DNA of 5,083 nt, from assembly GCA_012799155.1 (NCBI GenBank), contig JAAZLV010000181.1:1-5083 (forward strand). Direction: 5' to 3'. The position numbers were made by a program, and so were the translations under genes. Source of the DNA: Bacteroidales bacterium. Its GTDB lineage: Bacteria > Bacteroidota > Bacteroidia > Bacteroidales > Dysgonomonadaceae. Within the stretch, counting starts at the first letter, position 1, and every line of letters starts with the position of its first letter. Below the pieces are notes generated by a model. The model ran no database searches, was not told where the DNA came from, and saw only the letters and a program-made list of their open reading frames with translations. Below are positions 1 to 5,083 of this stretch, piece after piece.

Positions 1-341
1 ACCACCATCTGACAAATGCGTTCACCATCCTGGATGGTAAAAGGTTCATTGGAAAGATTCACCAGAATCACACCAATCTCGCCCCGATAATCGGCATCAA
101 TGGTGCCGGGACTGTTGAGCAGCGTGATGCCATGACGGAGTGCCAAACCGCTGCGGGGACGAAGTTGGGCTTCATAGCCCTCCGGCAATTGCAGATAGAG
201 ACCAGTAGGCACGAGGATTCGCTCCAGAGGTTTCAGCATCAATGGTTCATCAATATTTGCCCGTAAATCCATCCCTGCGGCGAGCGCGGTGGCATAAGCG
301 GGCAGTGGGTGCTTCGACTTGTTCACGATCCTGATTATCAT
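1..341 (-). CDS. dut: dUTP diphosphatase (dUTPase), 3' end outside the window
   Basis: The product hydrolyses dUTP to dUMP and pyrophosphate in the cytoplasm, keeping uracil out of DNA and supplying dUMP for thymidylate synthesis. Reading the minus strand from the ATG at 341 gives 113 codons, about four fifths of a typical 140-150 residue subunit. Trimeric dUTPase motifs appear in order: motif 1 AGMDLRA (residues 22-28), motif 2 RPRSGLA (61-67), motif 3 GTIDADYRG (79-87), with Asp82 as the expected water-activating residue and Tyr85 as the base-stacking residue, and motif 4 beginning at GERICQM (106-112). The glycine-rich C-terminal motif 5 is off the window. An ATG four codons upstream (353) is also in frame, but [11 protein letters not shown] matches the usual N-terminus of the family in Bacteroidales better, so 341 is preferred. 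It is divergent from the next gene. Family assignment is very secure; the exact start is less so. Confidence 0.96.
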   Translation of the reverse strand, partial: MIIRIVNKSKHPLPAYATALAAGMDLRANIDEPLMLKPLERILVPTGLYLQLPEGYEAQLRPRSGLALRHGITLLNSPGTIDADYRGEIGVILVNLSNEPFTIQDGERICQMV

Positions 342-495
342 TGGTGGGCACATTTAAAATTGATTGTGCGAATATATATATTTCTGGTGAGATATTTGGC
401 CTGTTTGATGAAATTTAAGGAATAAGAAATCACTCTTCTTTTATCTTTTGACGGGGAAGAGATGTGTAATTTACAAAATAAACTATCTTTGTAAA
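342..495. other. Divergent intergenic region between dut and the unknown gene
   Basis: This AT-rich spacer separates two genes that point away from each other, so it should carry both promoters. The rightward promoter is clear (see 484-491). For dut, the best minus-strand candidate is TATATTCG (plus-strand 369-376), one mismatch from TAnnTTTG and suitably placed for either dut start, but no -33 box pairs with it, so it is only a guess. Positions 371-380 form a short AT-alternating run. TTTG tetramers at 395-398, 404-407 and 447-450 are not at the right distance from any -7 box. No RNA gene, terminator hairpin or small ORF is evident. Confidence 0.6.
484..491 (+). promoter_or_regulatory. Bacteroidota-type -7 promoter box (TATCTTTG)
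   Basis: TATCTTTG is an exact match to the TAnnTTTG -7 element used by the primary sigma factor of Bacteroides and relatives. The partner -33 box is poor: the closest is TGTG at 463-466, with a 17-bp spacer rather than the usual 19-21. Transcription would be expected to start about 4 bases after the G, near 495, immediately before the ATG at 496. The exact -7 match supports it; the weak -33 box and the overlap with the start region count against it. Confidence 0.6.
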
Positions 496-1227
496 ATGAG
501 TAGTCAGGAAGATCTTTTGGCCAAGTTGAGACAGACCCTAAATGAACAGGGTATAGACTCTTTTCATATTCTGGAGGAGCTGGTACCCATTGAGGAACAG
601 ATGGCCTATTTCCGTTATTTCGACCAGCTACGTGAGGAAAACAAGCCTTTCGTACGAAACGATGAGGTCGCCCTCCTCTTCACACCCGACATACCGGCTG
701 AACGAAAAAAAAAATGTCTGACATTGTTGGCATCCATTCCGGACGTGGGAGCATACCGTGCTATTGAAACTTATCACAGCAGTCCTGCCGAGCCTGAACT
801 GGCCCACTGGTCGGCCATGGCACTCGTGAGTAGCCGTATCGTACTGAGTTCCGATCTCTCCGGGAAACAACAGGTTTACATCTCCTCCGGATTGGGAGGA
901 CTGGACAAGATGTTACGATTCTTTTCACTCTTCACAACTCACAACAAACAGACTCTCAACCCCCTGCAAAAGGAGATTGTGGAAAGAGAGTTCACATTTC
1001 AGTTGCAGCAGGCTGATGTAGTGATTGAAAAATTTGAAATCAAAGACAACTATTTCTCCATTCTCATGCTTTTATCATTCGACAGAGATATCCATGCAAA
1101 CTTGACTGCTGCAGTGCAGGAGTGCAATCAATACGGCAACTTTCTCGACAGCAGGTTTATCTTCACCAATGTGAAAGTGCTCAGTGAAGCAGAGATAGAG
1201 CAGTTGCTGGAAAAGAAGCAGAGTTAA
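496..1227 (+). CDS. Conserved-looking cytosolic protein of unknown function (243 aa)
   Basis: I do not recognise this protein. The frame is open from a TTG at 448, but the ATG at 496 (MSSQEDLLAKLRQTL) is the better start. The 16 extra residues would be encoded by the promoter itself and are unlike a normal N-terminus. There is no signal peptide or membrane segment, so it is probably soluble and cytoplasmic. Residues 1-50 are charged and likely helical (LLAKLRQTL, EEQMAYFRYFDQLREE). A glycine-containing segment, SSGLGGLDKMLRF (130-142), is the most distinctive and may be a family signature. Residues 155-182 again look helical, and the C-terminus is an acidic/lysine-rich helix (SEAEIEQLLEKKQS). 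Codons 70-73 contain an A10 run. It is divergent from dut and is followed after 28 bp by a gene remnant, so context gives no function. That it is a real gene is likely from its length, composition and promoter. Confidence 0.85.
   Translation: MSSQEDLLAKLRQTLNEQGIDSFHILEELVPIEEQMAYFRYFDQLREENKPFVRNDEVALLFTPDIPAERKKKCLTLLASIPDVGAYRAIETYHSSPAEPELAHWSAMALVSSRIVLSSDLSGKQQVYISSGLGGLDKMLRFFSLFTTHNKQTLNPLQKEIVEREFTFQLQQADVVIEKFEIKDNYFSILMLLSFDRDIHANLTAAVQECNQYGNFLDSRFIFTNVKVLSEAEIEQLLEKKQS
705..714 (+). repeat. A10 homopolymer inside the unknown gene
   Basis: Ten consecutive A residues span the end of Arg70 and Lys71-Lys73 of the 496-1227 gene. Losing one A would bring an in-frame TGA within three codons of the tract (reading N-V-stop). 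Gaining one A would give a stop after about 15 codons. The tract is therefore a point where replication or polymerase slippage, or a sequencing error, would truncate the protein at about one third of its length. Confidence 0.9.
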
Positions 1228-1255
1228 CCCTTACTACAAACCCATCCCCGACTAT

Positions 1256-1555
1256 ATGAGAAAAGAATTGCTCACAGTTAATTTCTCCGGGATCGTTTTT
1301 ACCCTTTTTTGTTCACTCTTCCCATGGAAGGGTTATGCGCTCGAAATACCATTCATTCCTCCAGTATACAACTACACAACTTCGCACTATAAGGCGGGGA
1401 ACCAAAACTGGTCGATAGCACAAGATCAGGAGGGAGTGATCTACAACCAAACGACCTATGAACTGAGGGCGCTCAACAAAGGTGTGGAATACCATTTCGC
1501 CATCGAGGCATTCAACGAGAACGGAATCTCCGCAATTAAAAGGCCAGAAATATGA
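1256..1555 (+). pseudogene. Chimeric remnant: sensor-regulator N-terminus joined to a glycoside-hydrolase-like C-terminus
   Basis: The open frame encodes 99 residues that appear to come from two genes. Residues 1-28 form a signal peptide (basic start, hydrophobic GIVFTLFCSLF, likely cleavage after GYA). Residues 30-63 (IPFIPPVYNYTTSHYKAGNQ and following) resemble the first mature residues of the large Bacteroidales two-component-type sensors with propeller, triple-Tyr and HTH domains. There the text normally runs from GVIY into FGNNxGLL; here it breaks after Tyr63 (base 1444). Residues 64-99 (TTYELRALNKGVEYHFAIEA, then FNENGIS) resemble the fibronectin-like tail of secreted family 43-type glycosidases, ending in a natural stop. 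A deletion joining the two parents in frame would explain this, and all catalytic and regulatory domains are missing. It starts 28 bp after the previous gene, with no promoter box or Shine-Dalgarno seen. The family matches are from memory. The alternative is a small genuine secreted protein, or an assembly join. Confidence 0.65.
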
Positions 1556-1596
1556 AGCACCCATGTAGACGCGTTCCCTCTTTTTAAAGAATCTTA

Positions 1597-1628
1597 TGTG
1601 GTTCATGCCGATGGATTGACTATTTTTG
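1597..1628 (+). promoter_or_regulatory. Promoter of the menaquinone operon (TGTG / 20 bp / TATTTTTG)
   Basis: TATTTTTG at 1621-1628 matches the Bacteroidota -7 consensus TAnnTTTG exactly. A TGTG at 1597-1600, one mismatch from the TTTG -33 box, lies 20 bp upstream, inside the normal 19-21 bp spacing. The expected transcription start near 1632 would leave a leader of roughly 18 bases before the ATG at 1650, which has no Shine-Dalgarno sequence, as is usual in this phylum. No operator, riboswitch or attenuator is visible in so short a leader. Confidence 0.7.
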
Positions 1629-1649
1629 TAGGCAATAAATAATAGCAGC

Positions 1650-2090
1650 ATGAACGAAAAGATAGAAAAACCCTCTCCTGATGAGTCAGCTCTGGAGCGC
1701 ATCAACGAGGAGAACCGGGACACCCTCATGGCGTCGCTGGGAATATGTTTTACCTTTATCTCCCAGGGTCGCTGTGAAGCAGTGATGAAAGTGGAGAAAA
1801 AAGTCTGCCAACCCTTCGGGATACTGCATGGAGGTGCCAGCCTGGCACTCGCAGAGACGGTGGCGGGACAAGGGTCACTGATGCTCTGCGCCGAGGGTGA
1901 GGTGCCAGCCGGCATCCAGGTGAGTGGAAACCACTTTTCCCCCGCCAGGGAGGGGGAGACGGTGCGTGCAGAAGGTACAGTCCTGCAAAAAGGGCGTACC
2001 CTCCATATCTGGAACATCGATATCATCGCCGGTGATGGAAGAATGATCTCCTCTGTGCGGGTGGTCAACAGCATACTGAAAAGACGATGA
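1650..2090 (+). CDS. menI: Hotdog-fold thioesterase, probable 1,4-dihydroxy-2-naphthoyl-CoA hydrolase (MenI/YdiI type)
   Basis: This 146-residue protein is a single hotdog-fold acyl-CoA thioesterase of the PaaI/YdiI family. The signature QPFGILHGGASLALAE covers residues 54-69. Gln54, His60-Gly61-Gly62 and Glu69 align with the active-site Gln, His-Gly-Gly and catalytic Glu of E. coli YdiI. Downstream, SGNHFSPAREGETV and the final SVRVVNSIL also follow the YdiI pattern, so the protein looks complete and intact. YdiI-type enzymes hydrolyse DHNA-CoA, the MenB product, to DHNA before prenylation by MenA. As first gene of a men operon, its stop overlapping menF by ATGA, that substrate is the natural inference. 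Related hotdog enzymes act on other aryl- or acyl-CoAs, so the symbol rests on context as well as sequence. It has a charged N-terminal extension of roughly six residues relative to YdiI. Confidence 0.85.
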   Translation: MNEKIEKPSPDESALERINEENRDTLMASLGICFTFISQGRCEAVMKVEKKVCQPFGILHGGASLALAETVAGQGSLMLCAEGEVPAGIQVSGNHFSPAREGETVRAEGTVLQKGRTLHIWNIDIIAGDGRMISSVRVVNSILKRR

Positions 2091-3175
2091 GCAGTGAGGA
2101 AAAACATCTGATCCTGGATGGACTGATTGAACAGAACCTCTCCTTTGCCATCTGCCGATTGCCGGGAGAGCAAACACCCCGTTTTGTGATGCAGCAGGGC
2201 GGTAGTCCTTTGCGACTATATGACCTGGAGTCACTGACAAACCAGCAGGGCTTCGTGGTAGCTCCTTTCTGTATCACCCCCTCCTCCCCACTTCTGGTGA
2301 TCCGTGCCGATCGTAGAGAGCTGCCTCGGTTGTCGGACCTGCATGAGATGTCTGCTCAGGAGGTTTTTCCTTTTGAAGAAAATGTGAATGAACCTGAAAC
2401 ATTACCTGCTGGCAAAACAGATTACAGGGAACGGTTTCATCAATTCATGGAACCGTTGCACAGCGGCGAGCTGGAGAAAGTAGTGCTCTCTCGCTGTAAA
2501 AGCGTGGTGCGCCGCAAAGGATTTTCACCGGGACGTACCTTCTGGCGAGCTGTGCAAAAATATGAACGCTCCTGCGTCTACCTCTTTCATACACCTGAGA
2601 GCGGTACCTGGCTTGGAAGTACTCCCGAGATCCTCCTCACCGGCAAAGAGAACAACTGGCAGACAGTCGCTCTGGCAGGCACTCGCTATCCAGGCTCAGA
2701 GCATGTTTCGTGGGACGACAAGAACCTGCGCGAACAGCACCTGGTCACCTCCTACCTGCTGCGGCAGCTAACCTCTTTTCGAATTTCCCCGGAAATCCAC
2801 GGCCCCTATACCTCACGGGCAGGTAATCTGGCCCACCTGAAGACCGACATCCGCTTTGAACTGCCAGCAGAGACAGCTATAGGATCGCTGCTGCAGGCTC
2901 TCCACCCCACCCCTGCAGTATCTGGGCTACCCAAGGAAGATGCCTTCCGCTTCATACAGAAACATGAGGGATATGATCGTCGTTACTACACCGGTTTCCT
3001 GGGGATGCTAGACCGGGAGTCAGAAACCAATCTCTATGTTAACCTACGCTGCATGCAAATAGGTAAAAACAGGCTTACCCTCTTTGCCGGTAGTGGCTTG
3101 CTGGCCTCATCCAGCTGTAGAGAGGAGTGGAAAGAGACAGAGCATAAGATAGGAACCATGGGGAGTATCATTTAA
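2087..3175 (+). CDS. menF: Isochorismate synthase
   Basis: It converts chorismate to isochorismate with Mg2+, the committed step of menaquinone synthesis. The protein has 362 residues, shorter than E. coli MenF (about 430) but normal for the compact Bacteroidota form. The first ~105 residues are variable and the chorismate-binding domain fills the rest. Visible landmarks are EKVVLSR with Lys131 as general base, GSTPEILL with Glu181 as the likely general acid, LAGTR (196-200), LREQH with Mg ligand Glu216, LHPTPAVSGLPKEDA (272-286), HEGYDRRYYTG (293-303) and AGSGLLASS...EEWKET (334-351), whose Glu347/Glu350 include the second metal ligand. LAGT instead of PIKGT argues against aminodeoxychorismate synthase. 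The ATG overlaps the thioesterase stop (ATGA), and menD starts 11 bp after the TAA. A siderophore or salicylate role is possible for such enzymes in general, but the menD and menB neighbours make menaquinone the clear call. Confidence 0.95.
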   Translation: MSSEEKHLILDGLIEQNLSFAICRLPGEQTPRFVMQQGGSPLRLYDLESLTNQQGFVVAPFCITPSSPLLVIRADRRELPRLSDLHEMSAQEVFPFEENVNEPETLPAGKTDYRERFHQFMEPLHSGELEKVVLSRCKSVVRRKGFSPGRTFWRAVQKYERSCVYLFHTPESGTWLGSTPEILLTGKENNWQTVALAGTRYPGSEHVSWDDKNLREQHLVTSYLLRQLTSFRISPEIHGPYTSRAGNLAHLKTDIRFELPAETAIGSLLQALHPTPAVSGLPKEDAFRFIQKHEGYDRRYYTGFLGMLDRESETNLYVNLRCMQIGKNRLTLFAGSGLLASSSCREEWKETEHKIGTMGSII

Positions 3176-3186
3176 TCGCTGAAATC

Positions 3187-4863
3187 ATGTACTCAGATAA
3201 AAAAAGTGTATTGCAACTGACCGCTTTGCTCGAGGCACACGGCATCACCCGTGTGGTACTATCCCCGGGCTCCCGCAACGCGCCGCTGATTCACTCCTTC
3301 GTGGGGGACAGCGACTTCACCTGCTACAGTGTGGTAGATGAACGGAGCGCCGGCTTTTTTGCACTGGGTGTGGCACAGGCAGAGAAGCAGCCAGTTGCAG
3401 TATGTTGCACCTCTGGCACCGCGGTGCTCAACCTGGGACCCGCAGTCGCAGAGGCATACTATCAAGGGCTTCCGCTACTGGTAATCACCGCTGACCGCCC
3501 ACAGGCATGGATCGGGCAGATGGATGGGCAGACCATCCCGCAGGAGAAAATATTCGGAACAATAGTACGTCATTCGGTACAGCTCCCCGAAGTAAAAGAT
3601 GCAGAGGAGGAATGGCACTGCAACCGACTGATCAACGAGGCGATTTTAGCCATCGACGATGGTGGCTCCTTTGGCCCGGCACACATCAATATCTCCCTCT
3701 CGGAGCCGCTCTTCTCTTTTAACTGCGAACAACTACCGAAAGTACGGATAATCCGCCGGCCAAGAACGACTTGCACACTTCCACAGGATGTAGTGGAGGA
3801 TTATTTCGTCAGGTTTCGCCAATCTGAGAGGAAGATGATCATTGTGGGGCAGCTGCCCCCTGGTCATGAGCTCACGGAGTCCCTGCAGAAACTGGCTGAG
3901 AAACAAAGGGTGGTCATCCTGGTCGACCGGCTCTCCAACCTTCCCGCCGGTCCTCTGGACCGCTTTGATGCCCTGTTGCGTACCGTTGGCGAAAAGGAGA
4001 TGCAGGCGCTGGCACCGGAGCTGGTAATCACACTGGGAGGACACCTCACCTCCAAACGGCTGAAGCAGTTCATTCGAAAGACAGAAATAAGGGAGCTATG
4101 GCACCTCACCCCCACAGGGGATGTTAGTGATACCTTCCAGAAAGTGACCGATCTAATCCGTTGCACGCCTGCTTCTTTTCTGCAACAGTTGGCAGCAGCA
4201 CCGGTTTACAAAACCGGGAACGAGTTCCAGAAAGCGTGGTTGAATACTGCCGCAACTATCACACTACCGGACGCTTCCTACTCTGATCTTGCTGTAACGG
4301 GTAGTTTCCTGCAGCAATTGCCAGAAAATGCAACCCTCCACTTGGGCAACAGTAACTCGGCTTATTTGACACAGCTATTTGATCTCCCTGTCGGCGTGAA
4401 ACTCTTTTGCAATCGTGGCACCAACGGCATCGAGGGATCGCTCTCAACTGCTGTGGGTTATGCTGCCGCCTCGGGACAACTCACTTTCCTGCTGATAGGA
4501 GATATGAGCTTCTTCTACGATATGAATGCTCTCTGGAACCGTCACCTCTCCCCGAATCTGCGCATCCTGTTGAATAACAACAGCGGGGGCGGTATCTTTC
4601 ATACCCTGCCGGGACTGAACCGATCGGAAGCACTGAACGACTACGTGTCCACAGCACACAACACTGAAGCAGGAAGATGGGCAGAACAGCAGGGTTTTCG
4701 AGTGCTGACTGCCCACAACAGCGAGGAGTTGCTACAACAACTGCCCCTCTTCATGAACCAGGAGGGGATACAACCTGTTTTATTAGAGGTCTTCACCTCT
4801 ATGGAGGAGAACCGAAAAGTAATTGCATCCTATTACGAACAACTCAAAAAATTCAGAATATGA
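3187..4863 (+). CDS. menD: 2-succinyl-5-enolpyruvyl-6-hydroxy-3-cyclohexene-1-carboxylate (SEPHCHC) synthase
   Basis: This thiamine-diphosphate enzyme decarboxylates 2-oxoglutarate and adds the succinyl-semialdehyde unit to isochorismate, releasing CO2. At 558 residues it is full length. The N-terminal Pyr domain shows SPGSRNAPL (26-34) and [13 protein letters not shown] with Glu52, the conserved glutamate that activates the cofactor, then [20 protein letters not shown] and TADRP. The C-terminal PP domain carries the cofactor and metal motif [10 protein letters not shown] (438-447) followed by [16 protein letters not shown] from 461. Asp439 and Asn464 are the expected Mg ligands. Ser466 stands where glycine is usual; that ligand is a backbone carbonyl, so activity should not be lost. 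The middle domain (about 200-350) is divergent, as is normal. It starts 11 bp after menF and its TGA overlaps the menB ATG. No Shine-Dalgarno is evident. Confidence 0.97.
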   Translation: MYSDKKSVLQLTALLEAHGITRVVLSPGSRNAPLIHSFVGDSDFTCYSVVDERSAGFFALGVAQAEKQPVAVCCTSGTAVLNLGPAVAEAYYQGLPLLVITADRPQAWIGQMDGQTIPQEKIFGTIVRHSVQLPEVKDAEEEWHCNRLINEAILAIDDGGSFGPAHINISLSEPLFSFNCEQLPKVRIIRRPRTTCTLPQDVVEDYFVRFRQSERKMIIVGQLPPGHELTESLQKLAEKQRVVILVDRLSNLPAGPLDRFDALLRTVGEKEMQALAPELVITLGGHLTSKRLKQFIRKTEIRELWHLTPTGDVSDTFQKVTDLIRCTPASFLQQLAAAPVYKTGNEFQKAWLNTAATITLPDASYSDLAVTGSFLQQLPENATLHLGNSNSAYLTQLFDLPVGVKLFCNRGTNGIEGSLSTAVGYAAASGQLTFLLIGDMSFFYDMNALWNRHLSPNLRILLNNNSGGGIFHTLPGLNRSEALNDYVSTAHNTEAGRWAEQQGFRVLTAHNSEELLQQLPLFMNQEGIQPVLLEVFTSMEENRKVIASYYEQLKKFRI

Positions 4864-5083
4864 CAAAGAGAGAATGGACTCCCATCAGGGAATATGAGGA
4901 TATCCTGTTTGATTTTCACAACGGTATCGCACGCATCACCATTAACCGCCCTAGCTACCGCAACGCCTTTACCCCCACTACCACCACAGAGATGAGCGAC
5001 GCACTGCGCATCTGCCGCGAGATGGAGGAAGTGAGCGTGGTGGTACTCACCGGAGCAGGTGACAAGGCCTTTTGTTCCGGTGG
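4860..5083 (+). CDS. menB: 1,4-dihydroxy-2-naphthoyl-CoA synthase, 3' end outside the window
   Basis: This crotonase-family enzyme performs the Dieckmann-type ring closure of o-succinylbenzoyl-CoA to DHNA-CoA. Only 74 codons plus two bases are in view, about a quarter of the usual 270-285 residues. They begin [17 protein letters not shown] and continue with [16 protein letters not shown] (27-42), the MenB form of the crotonase N-terminus. [13 protein letters not shown] then follows, the first oxyanion-hole segment that binds the CoA thioester. The YRNAF and AFCSGG wording distinguishes MenB from ordinary enoyl-CoA hydratases, and the place after menD confirms it. The ATG overlaps the menD stop (ATGA), suggesting translational coupling. 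The remaining catalytic residues cannot be checked here. Confidence 0.96.
   Translation, partial: MTKREWTPIREYEDILFDFHNGIARITINRPSYRNAFTPTTTTEMSDALRICREMEEVSVVVLTGAGDKAFCSG

Noticed and set aside
342..353. Upstream in-frame ATG for dut at 353
   Set aside because: It adds MCPP before the family-typical [11 protein letters not shown]. It is possible but less likely than the ATG at 341.
371..380. AT-alternating run as a regulatory repeat
   Set aside because: It is only about ten bases in an AT-rich promoter region and has no inverted-repeat partner or copies elsewhere in the window.
448..495. TTG start giving the unknown protein 16 extra residues
   Set aside because: The segment contains the exact -7 promoter box, and the extra residues (MTGKRCVIYKINYLCK) look like translated promoter DNA. 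The ATG at 496 is preferred.
1228..1255. Terminator after the unknown gene
   Set aside because: No stem-loop followed by a T run can be formed in this 28-bp gap; the T runs near 1581 also lack a convincing stem.
1313..2173. 286-codon open frame on the minus strand
   Set aside because: It lies opposite the remnant and the complete thioesterase gene, its translation is Ser/Arg/Phe-rich without any recognisable domain, and the plus-strand gene has clear family motifs. It is a shadow frame.
4570..4599. Ser466 in menD as a sign of lost activity
   Set aside because: The equivalent position binds metal through its backbone carbonyl, and all side-chain ligands and the catalytic Glu52 are present, so the enzyme is probably active.

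Overview
The window looks like chromosomal DNA from a member of the Bacteroidota, most likely order Bacteroidales. The reasons are near-perfect TAnnTTTG-type promoter boxes, start codons without Shine-Dalgarno sequences, a Bacteroidales-style Dut protein, and a short isochorismate synthase inside a men gene cluster of the kind common in Bacteroides relatives. The genus is not determined.

Layout. Positions 1-341 (minus strand) hold the first 113 codons of dut (dUTPase), whose 3' end lies outside the window. A 154-bp divergent intergenic region follows. On the plus strand there is then an unrecognised cytosolic protein (496-1227), whose likely ATG sits almost on top of its own promoter. Next comes a short chimeric gene remnant (1256-1555). 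Its start resembles the N-terminus of a two-component-type polysaccharide sensor/regulator, and its end resembles the C-terminal tail of a secreted glycoside hydrolase. A second strong promoter box (1621-1628) leads into a tightly packed menaquinone operon: a hotdog thioesterase of the MenI/YdiI type (1650-2090), menF (2087-3175), menD (3187-4863) and the 5' part of menB (from 4860, cut by the window end).

How the genes work together. MenF turns chorismate into isochorismate. MenD condenses it with 2-oxoglutarate to SEPHCHC. Later enzymes not in view (MenH, MenC and MenE activities) give o-succinylbenzoyl-CoA, MenB closes the ring to DHNA-CoA, and the thioesterase probably releases DHNA for prenylation. 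Two of the three junctions are ATGA stop/start overlaps and the third is an 11-bp gap, so the four genes are probably co-transcribed and translationally coupled.

I do not see a new biological system here. The points most worth a second look are the chimeric remnant, the near-leaderless promoter/start arrangement of the unknown gene, and an A10 tract inside that gene.
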